A DNA stretch of 29,847 nt from positions 1-29,847 of the forward strand of contig JBIIHL010000016.1 in NCBI GenBank assembly GCA_044235825.1, in the 5' to 3' direction. This document shows, piece after piece, positions 17,840 to 24,277 of the stretch (position 1 is its first letter; every line of letters starts with the position of its first letter). Under the pieces are notes generated by a model. That model was given only the letters and a program-made list of their open reading frames with translations, had not been told where the DNA came from and ran no database searches. This DNA is from CANGYM01 sp044235825 (GTDB taxonomy: Bacteria > Pseudomonadota > Alphaproteobacteria > JAJTHO01 > CANGYM01). The position numbers and the translations under genes were made by a program.

Positions 17840-18247
17840 ATGACGCCCCCTCCCCTTCGTTGGCAGCAACACCTATCGTCGTTTCAGTTGGCGTATCAGG
17901 CTTTTTTCCGTCGGTTTGAAAGTTATCGGCACAATCCTGATGACGAGGGAAACCAAATGGCGTTGGTTCAGGCGTTTGAGGTTGTTTTTGAAATCGTTTG
18001 GAAAACCCTGAAATCCCGTCTGGAACACGAAGGGTTTACCGATGTGGCCACCCCGCGCCGCGCCCTGCGTCAGGCGTTTCAACTGGGATGGATCACAGCG
18101 GGGGATACGTGGTTACGCGCCCTAGAATATCGCAATCTTTCCGTTCATACGTATCATCAGGATGTTTTGAATCAACTGACCACCTTTGTTCGGGAGGCAT
18201 TTTTTCCCGTTTTGGAAACATTTCATGATGATTTTTGTGGACCCTGA
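17840..18247 (+). CDS. HI0074-type HEPN protein (nucleotidyltransferase partner)
   Basis: The 135-residue helical protein matches the nucleotidyltransferase substrate-binding (HI0074) family of HEPN proteins. Signs are the ALVQAFEVVFEIVWKTLKSRLE helix pair (41-62), TPRRALRQAFQLGWI (71-85) and LEYRNLSVHTYH (95-106), which holds the HEPN R-x4-H motif as Arg98 and His103. In better-studied HEPN-MNT modules the HEPN protein is a toxin, often an RNase, silenced by the MNT partner through nucleotide addition to a conserved tyrosine close to the motif; Tyr105 is suitably placed. The MNT gene begins 1 base after this stop. The 6-base gap from sucA suggests read-through from the sucA promoter. Substrate-binding and toxin roles are both possible. 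Confidence 0.85.
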   Translation: MTPPPLRWQQHLSSFQLAYQAFFRRFESYRHNPDDEGNQMALVQAFEVVFEIVWKTLKSRLEHEGFTDVATPRRALRQAFQLGWITAGDTWLRALEYRNLSVHTYHQDVLNQLTTFVREAFFPVLETFHDDFCGP

Positions 18248-18248
18248 T

Positions 18249-18569
18249 ATGATGGCCACAAATCCGTTTGGATTGTCCCCCGAGGCGTTTGATCAGATCA
18301 TCGCCATTGTGTCCCAATGTCCTGCGGTTGAGGAGGCCATTCTGTTTGGATCCCGCGCCGTGGGGACCTATAAAACCGGATCTGATGTGGATTTGGCTGT
18401 GCGTGGGAAGGATCTTGGGTTTCAGGATGTCCTTTTCCTGAAAGGGGCCTTTGAGGAAAGCACCCTGCCGTACTTTTTCGATGTCATCTGGGATCATCCC
18501 CAATTGAATGCCGATTTGCGGCGCAGTGTGATCACCACGGGGGTGAGTATTTATCAGCGGGGGTCGTGA
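18249..18569 (+). CDS. MNT-type minimal nucleotidyltransferase (HI0073-like)
   Basis: The 106-residue protein carries the pol-beta superfamily signature GSRAVGTYKTGSDVDLAV (34-51), with catalytic Asp46 and Asp48 and a later Asp in the FFDVIW strand. I start it at ATG 18249 (or the adjacent ATG 18252); the frame also continues upstream to a TTG inside the HEPN gene, but the signature and spacing favour the ATG. It is the expected partner of the preceding HEPN protein: it would transfer AMP or another nucleotide onto it or onto a shared substrate. The pair is likely a toxin-antitoxin-type module. A structured, gene-free region of about 425 bases follows. Confidence 0.87.
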   Translation: MMATNPFGLSPEAFDQIIAIVSQCPAVEEAILFGSRAVGTYKTGSDVDLAVRGKDLGFQDVLFLKGAFEESTLPYFFDVIWDHPQLNADLRRSVITTGVSIYQRGS

Positions 18570-18614
18570 ACAGACCGTGCAAAAACCATTTGGGTGGAAA
18601 AGGCGGGGTCGGGG

Positions 18615-18738
18615 CAGCAGGATTTGCCTTAAAGGTCAAGGGCGAGGGGGGAAAAATACCGGACTGAGCCAAGCGAGGGAGGATGATTTTTTTCCCCTCG
18701 GCGAAGCGTACCCTTGAGGTTTAAGGCAAATTCTGCTG
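18615..18738 (+). repeat. Structured palindromic repeat, copy 1 (E1)
   Basis: The outer arms 18615-18642 and 18711-18738 pair at 25 of 28 positions. The inner arms 18643-18657 and 18686-18700 pair at 13 of 15. The 28-base apex (18658-18685) contains ACCGGACTGAG and AAGCGAGGGAGGATG. A one-sided bulge GCGAAGCGTA lies at 18701-18710. The same architecture and apex recur inverted at 18791-18891. The whole gap 18570-18994 holds no convincing gene. Confidence 0.85.
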
Positions 18739-18780
18739 GGTGGGAGCCTTTTCCTCGGCGGAAGAACGCGGCTCCCACCC
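18738..18780. repeat. Perfect 11-bp hairpin between the two repeat copies
   Basis: GGGTGGGAGCC (18738-18748) is perfectly complementary to GGCTCCCACCC (18770-18780). The 21-base loop contains a small inner TTCC-TCGGC-GGAA stem. There is no T-run on either side, so it does not look like a standard rho-independent terminator. Confidence 0.75.
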
Positions 18781-18790
18781 CCACACTTCT

Positions 18791-18891
18791 CTTTGGGCGT
18801 CAAGGGGTGCGCTGCGCCGGTGCGGAAAAATCATCCTCCCTCGCTTACGCTCGGTCCGGTATTTTTCCGCCCCGCCCCTTGACCCCCAAAG
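18791..18891 (-). repeat. Structured palindromic repeat, copy 2 (E2), inverted relative to copy 1
   Basis: The outer arms 18791-18808 and 18874-18891 pair at 16 of 18 positions. The inner arms 18818-18831 and 18861-18874 pair at 13 of 14. Read on the minus strand, the 29-base apex (18860-18832) matches the E1 apex at about 26 positions, and the one-sided bulge is again of the form GCG-AGCG. The arm sequences differ from E1 yet stay self-complementary. Confidence 0.85.
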
Positions 18892-18994
18892 ACAACCGTC
18901 CCGCCCCGCCGCTTATTCCCCCTGCTCATTTCCCCCTTGCAAATCCCCGCAAAGTTATGAACCATGGCCTTTTTTGAAAAGGAAGTTCGGCACT

Positions 18995-19900
18995 ATGTCT
19001 TGGTTTGCACGTCTGAAAAGCCGTTTATCAAAATCCTCTGGCAAGATTCAGCGGGGTTTGCAGTCTTTTTTTATGGGCGGCACGCTGGATGAAACGGCGC
19101 GGCAAGAGCTGGAGGACACCCTGATTGCCGCGGATTTTGGGGTGACGCAGGCGGCGGCGTTGTCTCTGGCCGTGGCAAAGCGCCATCGGGGGCAGGATGT
19201 GTCCCCTGAAACCCTGACCCAGAGTTTGCGGGATGTTTTGACGGACACCCTTTTGGTGCATGCGCGGCCTTTGGTGGCGCCATCCCTGCCTGGGCCGGCG
19301 GTGTTTTTTCTGGTGGGGGTGAATGGCAATGGCAAAACCACATCCGCCGGAAAGCTGGCGGCGTATTTTCAGGGGCTGGGGGTGCGGGTGGCTTTGGTGG
19401 CCGCCGATACGTTTCGGGCGGCGGCTGTGGATCAGCTGCGGGTTTGGGCCCAGCGGGCGGGCGTTCCCCTGTACGAGGGCAAGGACAAACAAGACCCCGC
19501 GTCGCTGGTTTACGAAAGTTACGCACGGGCCAAGGCGGAGGGGATTCAGGTGATGCTGGTGGATACGGCGGGGCGGTTGCACACCAAGCAGGATTTGATG
19601 GAATCCTTGGGCAAAATGGTGCGCGTGATGAAAAAACAGGATGACACGGCCCCGCACGAGGTGATTTTGGTTCTGGATGCCACCACCGGTCAGGCCGCCC
19701 ATACCCAAGCGAAATTGTTCAAGGATCATGCCGGCATCACCGGATTGATCGTCACCAAATTGGATGGAACTGCCCGCGGCGGGGTTGTTGTGGCGCTGTC
19801 CACCGATTATGCCCTGCCCGTGTTTATGATCGGGGTGGGGGAGGCGCTGGAGGACCTGCAACCCTTTGATGCCAAAGAGTATGCCGAGGCCCTGATTTAG
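18995..19900 (+). CDS. ftsY: Signal recognition particle receptor FtsY (NG domains)
   Basis: FtsY is the membrane-associated SRP receptor GTPase for co-translational insertion of inner-membrane proteins. The 301-residue product starts with the short basic helix SWFARLKSRLSKSSGKIQRGL, then the N domain and the G domain with GVNGNGKTTSAGKLA (108-122), AADTFRAAAVDQL (136-148), DTAGR (190-194) and TKLDG (254-258), ending in a typical GVGEALEDLQPFD. I chose ATG 18995 because AAGGA precedes it by about 9 bases and the family's N-terminus begins there. An in-frame extension back to 18740 would be 85 codons of repeat-derived, low-complexity sequence. The acidic A domain of E. coli FtsY is absent, as is common in alphaproteobacteria. 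The stop overlaps the stop of the convergent bioC-like gene. Confidence 0.96.
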   Translation: MSWFARLKSRLSKSSGKIQRGLQSFFMGGTLDETARQELEDTLIAADFGVTQAAALSLAVAKRHRGQDVSPETLTQSLRDVLTDTLLVHARPLVAPSLPGPAVFFLVGVNGNGKTTSAGKLAAYFQGLGVRVALVAADTFRAAAVDQLRVWAQRAGVPLYEGKDKQDPASLVYESYARAKAEGIQVMLVDTAGRLHTKQDLMESLGKMVRVMKKQDDTAPHEVILVLDATTGQAAHTQAKLFKDHAGITGLIVTKLDGTARGGVVVALSTDYALPVFMIGVGEALEDLQPFDAKEYAEALI

Positions 19901-20601
19901 GGATACAAAACCGCCTGATGAATGACATAGGGGTGCGGCAGGGGCTTTGTGTCCTGCGTTATGGCCAGCATCTGTTGGGGGGTCAGGGGGGCACCCCGCG
20001 CCGGATGACGGTGGGCCCCGATGGTTTTTAGGGACCACAGAAAATCCCGCAAGGACAACGGTTCGGTTTCATACAGGTGGGTTGTGACGGTGACCTTTGC
20101 GGGGGACCAGAGGGCCACCAGATCGTCCGCCGTGGGCCAAGGCATGATTTTATCGGCGCGGCCCACAGCCCCCAGGGCCTGATAAAACGGCGCAAAGCTG
20201 CCCCGCCCCAAGGTTCGCATCACAATCATCCCCCATGAATGCACAAAGGGACGCCACGACAGGGGGGCCTTGGGATCGGAAAACCACGGCAGACCCATGC
20301 TGCACGTGATCCCATCAAAGTGGGGTTTGGGGGGAAACGGCAGAGCCTCAGCCCGTGCCACCACACGCAGGGCGGGCCTGCGGATCTGCGCCAGCATGTT
20401 CCAGCTGGGATCCACCGCCGTATAGCGAACGTGGGGGGGCAGCGCATCCCCCACAAACCCCGTCCCCGCCCCCACATCACAAAGGCTGCGGATCTCAGGA
20501 TTCTGTTTCAAGACCCACGCCGCCAAATCATGGGCCACGCGACGCTGGATCACGGCCCCATCGTTATAACCTGCGGCGGCGGCATCAAAGGGGGTGGTCA
20601 T
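19897..20601 (-). CDS. bioC: BioC-like SAM-dependent methyltransferase (malonyl-ACP O-methyltransferase)
   Basis: BioC methylates the free carboxyl of malonyl-ACP so that fatty-acid synthesis can build the pimeloyl chain of biotin. The 234-residue product has the BioC-like N-terminus FDAAAAGYNDGAVIQRRVAH, SAM motif I CDVGAGTGF (41-49), the acidic residue Asp64 in YTAVDPS, and the SMGLPWFSDP region (101-110) in the place of BioC's substrate-side motif. An upstream open frame extends it to 388 residues, but that is the shadow of the preceding gene. The start ATG 20601 overlaps the BioH-like stop as ATGA. The adjacent BioH-like esterase, which would remove the methyl group, strengthens the biotin assignment. 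Other biotin genes are not in the window. Confidence 0.8.
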   Translation of the reverse strand: MTTPFDAAAAGYNDGAVIQRRVAHDLAAWVLKQNPEIRSLCDVGAGTGFVGDALPPHVRYTAVDPSWNMLAQIRRPALRVVARAEALPFPPKPHFDGITCSMGLPWFSDPKAPLSWRPFVHSWGMIVMRTLGRGSFAPFYQALGAVGRADKIMPWPTADDLVALWSPAKVTVTTHLYETEPLSLRDFLWSLKTIGAHRHPARGAPLTPQQMLAITQDTKPLPHPYVIHQAVLYP

Positions 20602-21203
20602 AACCAAGGAGACATTTCTGTAAACTGTTGTTTGACGGCTTCTATTAACCCCCCCGCGCACCACGGGGCGTGGGTTAGGGGGAGGAGATGACTGTTGCTG
20701 GGGTGGGTGTGGACGGTGTGGGGGGGCCACGGGTAGGTCAGAATGGGGTCCATGGCCGCGCTCAGGGCGCAAACAACAGGGGTATGGGGGAACACCGGTG
20801 TTTGCATGGCGTGCAGGGCATTCAGGAGGTCCGCATTTGGGGTGGTGCAGGGATAGGGGGCACCGGCTTTGTCCTGAAAGGCCTGCAGCACCGCCTGCGG
20901 CTGGTCCTGAAAACGCTGGGCCATCTGATGCAGGACCCGTTTGGGAATGCCGTGGGGGTTTTCGGGGCCCTGCACAAAACAGGGGGCGCTGTTGATGGCG
21001 ACCCAGCGGGCGTTGGGCATGGCCCGATATCCCGCAAAAAAGCCGTAGGAATGGCCCACACACAGGTCATAGTCTTGGGGGGATATGGCGGAAAAATCCC
21101 AGTTTTCCATGGCATGACAGCGCCAGTGACGGGGCAACAGGGGAATCAGGGCGTCCCACAGTGCGGGACCATAGCCCCAGCCATGCACCAGCAAAACCCG
21201 CAT
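20598..21203 (-). CDS. bioH: BioH-like alpha/beta hydrolase (pimeloyl-ACP methyl ester esterase)
   Basis: BioH-type esterases remove the methyl ester from pimeloyl-ACP methyl ester, ending the disguise that BioC creates. The 201-residue protein begins MRVLLVHGWGYGPALW, with the HGWG oxyanion segment typical of BioH. It has nucleophile Ser52 in VGHSYGFF, likely acid Asp152 and likely base His178 in LTHAPW. INSAPCF (70-76) followed by GIPKRVLHQM resembles the BioH cap region. It is shorter than E. coli BioH (about 256 residues), so the cap is reduced. I start at ATG 21203, one base after the tsaB stop; the frame continues upstream for ten codons. Context with bioC is the main reason for the specific call; another small esterase is possible. 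Confidence 0.72.
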   Translation of the reverse strand: MRVLLVHGWGYGPALWDALIPLLPRHWRCHAMENWDFSAISPQDYDLCVGHSYGFFAGYRAMPNARWVAINSAPCFVQGPENPHGIPKRVLHQMAQRFQDQPQAVLQAFQDKAGAPYPCTTPNADLLNALHAMQTPVFPHTPVVCALSAAMDPILTYPWPPHTVHTHPSNSHLLPLTHAPWCAGGLIEAVKQQFTEMSPWL

Positions 21204-21204
21204 A

Positions 21205-21714
21205 TCACACCCCCACGTAACTGGCCCGACCATACAGGGGGGTCAGGGGGGCCGCCGGTATTTGGTGATAATCCATGGGTAGGGGCGGCCCCTGAAAACA
21301 GGATGCGGGGGGGGTGTTGGTGATGGTTAAGGCATCCTCGCCTTCCCCGCCGCGGGTCAGGAACACGTGGTCTTTGTAAAACGGCAGCATCATCGTTTGA
21401 TCATCCGGCATCGGTGTGCCGTGGGTGCGCAGCCAACACGCCCGCAGGGCATCAAAGGCATTCACCCCCTCAACCCTATACCCCGAAAGCCGCAGGGCCA
21501 GCCCCACCGCCAGACCAATCCGAATGCCGGTGAAGGATCCCGGGCCGCGCACAATGCGAAACACGCTGCGGGGATGCTGCATCATCACGCCCTGCACCAT
21601 GGGCACCAAGGTTTCCGCCAGCCCCCTCTGCTGCAAAACAATAGGTTCATCGCCCCCCGCCGCAATCAAGGGGGCTTGGGAAACGGTGTTGATCAGGATG
21701 ATGGTTTCAGGCAC
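21205..21714 (-). CDS. tsaB: tRNA threonylcarbamoyladenosine biosynthesis protein TsaB
   Basis: TsaB is the scaffold paralogue of TsaD in the complex that makes t6A37 on ANN-decoding tRNAs. The 169-residue product has an N-terminal strand (IILINTVSQ), LAETLVPMVQGVM and the diagnostic RGPGSFTGIRIGLAVGLAL segment. It ends with PLYGRASYV, which matches the family C-terminus. The start is GTG at 21714, overlapping the recO end by 8 bases. At 169 residues it is shorter than most TsaB proteins (about 220-230) because the second half is reduced. The BioH-like gene follows after one base. Confidence 0.88.
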   Translation of the reverse strand: MPETIILINTVSQAPLIAAGGDEPIVLQQRGLAETLVPMVQGVMMQHPRSVFRIVRGPGSFTGIRIGLAVGLALRLSGYRVEGVNAFDALRACWLRTHGTPMPDDQTMMLPFYKDHVFLTRGGEGEDALTITNTPPASCFQGPPLPMDYHQIPAAPLTPLYGRASYVGV

Positions 21715-22435
21715 AGGCGCGGTCCCCTTCTGATGGGGGAATCAGATGGGCCCGCAGGTCCGGCAGGGTCATGGAACGGGGGCCCAGCAGGCAGGATTGC
21801 AAAAAATGCCCCGTGATGCGCAGGGCCTGATAAAGATCCGTCTCAGAGGCTTCGCTGTCGTCCCTGATCCAAAAAGAGGGCAACGCCAGCAACCGGTGAT
21901 GATAGGGGGCGCCGGCCACACGGCCAACGGCGCGGCCCGTTTTGGGGGAGATATAGGCCAGATCGTGGGTGTCCCCCGTGGCGGCGCACTGGGATAAATC
22001 ACAGCCAAAGCCAAGGACCGAGAGCAAAAACCGCTCAAAATCCGCCAGCACGCGGGGGGCACTGGGGTGGGTTGGCAAATCGGCCTTGGCCTGTTGCAGG
22101 GCGTCAAACACATCGGGATGGGGATCATGATCCGGCAGCAGCGTATAAAGGTAAAAGCACAAAAGATCCATCACCAACGCCCGCTGAGGGTGCGCCATCA
22201 GGGGGGTATAAACAGAGGCGTGACTTTCCAGCGTCAGGGTTCCCAGATGCTGATCGGTGCGGCCTTTCCACGTGATGGTGACGGTCATGCCCTTTTGAAA
22301 AGCGGCGTGTTTCGACCATGAATAGGCAAAGCCCGAACGCTTGCCATGATGGCGGGTGAATACGGTGATGAACACCCCGCGCTCTCCGTAACGGCGCTTG
22401 CTCAGCAGGATGGCGTCATCGGTCACGGTGATCAT
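21707..22435 (-). CDS. recO: DNA repair protein RecO
   Basis: RecO works with RecR and RecF to load RecA onto SSB-coated DNA. The 242-residue product begins with the OB-fold segment DDAILLSKRRYGERGVFITV, followed by FTRHHGKRSGFAYSW with the basic patch usual in RecO. It then has the helical domain (VMDLLCFYLYTLLP, VLADFERFLLSVLGFG) and the region CDLSQCAATG in the position of the zinc-binding motif. Only two of the four usual cysteines are obvious, as in some proteobacterial RecO proteins. The gene lies 3 bases after the patatin-like gene and overlaps tsaB. Confidence 0.9.
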   Translation of the reverse strand: MITVTDDAILLSKRRYGERGVFITVFTRHHGKRSGFAYSWSKHAAFQKGMTVTITWKGRTDQHLGTLTLESHASVYTPLMAHPQRALVMDLLCFYLYTLLPDHDPHPDVFDALQQAKADLPTHPSAPRVLADFERFLLSVLGFGCDLSQCAATGDTHDLAYISPKTGRAVGRVAGAPYHHRLLALPSFWIRDDSEASETDLYQALRITGHFLQSCLLGPRSMTLPDLRAHLIPPSEGDRACA

Positions 22436-22438
22436 GGC

Positions 22439-24136
22439 TTAGAGTCCCGATTCTTTTCGCGCATCGCCGATTAAGGACAGCAGCTTGGTTTCCATGGACG
22501 CCATGGCGGCGCGGCGCAGGGGGCCCAAATACAGTTGCTGCAGTTTGGGGACCTTTTTGTCCTCAAGAACCTTGAAGTAGACCGCGTTCAACCGTTTCAT
22601 CACCCCCGCCACCAGATCCTGCGTGGAGGCCGTAATCTGGGGCCAAGGCGGCAAAACATTTTCCGCCGCCGCCGCTGGCACGACAGGAATGATGGGCAGT
22701 TGATGGGGAAATTCAGGGCGATTGTGCACCACGCGGTAGTGATCCTTCATCCCTGTGGTCCAGCGGGAAAACAGGGCATGCTCTTCGGGCAGGGTGAAAT
22801 GACGGCTGAGAAACCGCTGGGCATTGCGGCGCCCCAGCATATAATCATGCACCCGCAGGGACCGATCCAAAAACCCACCAAAGCCCGACAGCATGGACGA
22901 TGCCAGATGCATCCCGTGGCTGGTTTCGGTTTCGTGGCGACTGGGGGAAATCATAAAGCGGCTGTATACCGTTTCGGCGCGGGCCAGACCAATGTCTTCG
23001 GGATGAAAGCGGGCCTGATATTTCCACGCGCTGATCAAACCGCCCAGCGTTTGGGCCAAGGAAAGGGATTCGGGGGCCGGCTGCGAGATGTCCATTTCCG
23101 GAAAAGGATCCACCAGCAGGGTGGCCCGCAGGGCCTGCATTCCCCCCCGTGGGTTAGAGCCAAACATACCGGAAAGATGCTGCCGCGCCAGTTCCAACGG
23201 TTCGTTATCCATGGCGCCCCCGTCCACGGCCCAAAAGCTGTAGGCGTCTTCTTTTGTGTCAAAAAACGGGGGCACCACGGCGTATAGGTTTTGGTCAAGA
23301 TCATACCGCACGGCGGCGCGATAGTCATAATCCCCCTGCGGGCGCACCAGACGGCGGGCGCGAAAGGCCACGGGAAACGCACTGCACGCCAGCGCGGTTT
23401 CCGCCAGAACAGACCACGCCGCCGGATGTTGGGACACGGGAAAGGGCAAGGCGCAATCATCCCTGTAACGGTCGGCGTTGCTTTGGGCCTGTGTCACAAA
23501 ACGCCGGTAATCGCGGTGCATTTGCATGCCATAGCCGCCGTTGCGATTGCCCGTCATGCCGGACCAATAGGGTATACCGCGTAAATTCGTCAACGTCAGA
23601 TAAATGGCCAGCGACGGGTCCACAAAGGGACGATGCTTTTGGGCAAAGGCCTCGGGCAGGCGCAGGGCGGCGTAGGCAATGTCATCCAACGGGGACGTGT
23701 TCAGAACCGAGGCCAACGGCCCCGCCCCCAGATCCGTCAGGGACAAAAACGATGCCAGATCCAGCGCATTGACCCACGCATAAAAAAAGGGGTTGCCGGT
23801 GGCGGGGGCCTTATCCTGATCCCCCCAGCGCACGGGGGGAAAGGCATAGGGCAAGGCCGCCGCCCACAATGCCGCATTGATCCCACCGGCTGAGGCCCCC
23901 GTGATCACCCGCAGCGTGACCTTGTGCGGGGGGGTGGTGTCGGGGTGATGGTTTTGGGCGTGGTGCCATGCGTCCAGAGCCTCCATCACATAATCACAAA
24001 CCCCCGCGGTATAGGCCCCCGCCGACACGGCCCCCGCCATGACCAAGCCCAACTCGAACGGGGTATCCGGCGACGGATGGGGATTGTCCCGCAGGGGGGG
24101 ATCCAGAGGGGCACTGGGATACGATGTTTGGGCCAT
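22439..24136 (-). CDS. Patatin-like phospholipase/acylhydrolase
   Basis: The protein of about 565 residues has the patatin catalytic dyad: Ser82 in TGASAGGINA and Asp305 in AVDGGAMDNEP. An oxyanion-type glycine segment GLVMAGAVSAGAYTAG comes before it. A long C-terminal half (about 260 residues) follows the Asp and has no motif I recognise. No signal peptide or membrane segment is seen, so it is probably cytosolic or delivered by another route. Patatins of intracellular and pathogenic bacteria can act as phospholipase A effectors, but placement at the head of a recO-tsaB-bioH-bioC operon suggests a housekeeping lipid role as well. I start at ATG 24136; a TTG at 24148 is in frame. No Shine-Dalgarno is visible, and a terminator hairpin ends just before the start. 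Confidence 0.87.
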   Translation of the reverse strand: MAQTSYPSAPLDPPLRDNPHPSPDTPFELGLVMAGAVSAGAYTAGVCDYVMEALDAWHHAQNHHPDTTPPHKVTLRVITGASAGGINAALWAAALPYAFPPVRWGDQDKAPATGNPFFYAWVNALDLASFLSLTDLGAGPLASVLNTSPLDDIAYAALRLPEAFAQKHRPFVDPSLAIYLTLTNLRGIPYWSGMTGNRNGGYGMQMHRDYRRFVTQAQSNADRYRDDCALPFPVSQHPAAWSVLAETALACSAFPVAFRARRLVRPQGDYDYRAAVRYDLDQNLYAVVPPFFDTKEDAYSFWAVDGGAMDNEPLELARQHLSGMFGSNPRGGMQALRATLLVDPFPEMDISQPAPESLSLAQTLGGLISAWKYQARFHPEDIGLARAETVYSRFMISPSRHETETSHGMHLASSMLSGFGGFLDRSLRVHDYMLGRRNAQRFLSRHFTLPEEHALFSRWTTGMKDHYRVVHNRPEFPHQLPIIPVVPAAAAENVLPPWPQITASTQDLVAGVMKRLNAVYFKVLEDKKVPKLQQLYLGPLRRAAMASMETKLLSLIGDARKESGL

Positions 24137-24140
24137 GACA

Positions 24141-24182
24141 AAAACCAAAAAACCTGCCCCCCCGTTGGTGGGGGGCAGGTTT
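24141..24182 (-). terminator. Rho-independent terminator B, abutting the patatin start codon
   Basis: A perfect 13-bp stem (24150-24162 with 24170-24182, AAACCTG plus six C) has a 7-base loop. On the minus strand it is followed by TTTT-GG-TTTT. It would stop transcripts from the TadE-like cluster, but its T-run ends within a few bases of the patatin ATG, so it could also attenuate that operon. Confidence 0.85.
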
Positions 24183-24218
24183 CAGGGTAGTGCAGTTTGG
24201 GGGGGAATGCAATTCTGT

Positions 24219-24256
24219 TAAAAACAATTCCCCCCCTCACCAAAGGAGGGGGGGGA
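24219..24256 (-). terminator. Rho-independent terminator A, downstream of the TadE-like cluster
   Basis: TCCCCCCCTC (24229-24238) pairs with the GA-G8-A segment at 24246-24256 across a 7-base loop. On the minus strand AATTGTTTTT follows. It stands about 20 bases after the stop of the 422-residue TadE-like gene. Confidence 0.75.
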
Positions 24257-24277
24257 TCTTCGCGGCCCTAAATACTG

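Noticed and set aside
18615..18891. MITE or IS remnant
   Set aside because: The arms could be read as terminal inverted repeats, but I see no flanking target duplication or transposase fragment, so I report it as a structured repeat only.
18740..18994. In-frame 85-codon N-terminal extension of FtsY
   Set aside because: It is translated from the hairpin and E2 repeat region, is low in family similarity, and a good ribosome site plus the typical FtsY N-terminus mark ATG 18995.
19028..20038. Minus-strand open frame of 336 codons across ftsY
   Set aside because: It lies antisense to the clear GTPase motifs of FtsY, its composition is His/Gln/Pro/Gly-rich as in antisense shadows, and it shows no family motif.
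20602..21063. N-terminal half of a 388-codon frame joined to bioC
   Set aside because: The upstream 154 codons are the out-of-frame shadow of the BioH-like gene; the BioC N-terminal motif begins at ATG 20601.
20688..21323. Plus-strand open frame of 211 codons opposite the BioH-like and tsaB genes
   Set aside because: It is Gly/Val-rich antisense sequence without family motifs, opposite an overlapping operon.
22535..23287. Plus-strand open frame of 250 codons inside the patatin gene
   Set aside because: It is the antisense shadow of a gene with a clear catalytic dyad; no motif or ribosome site supports it.
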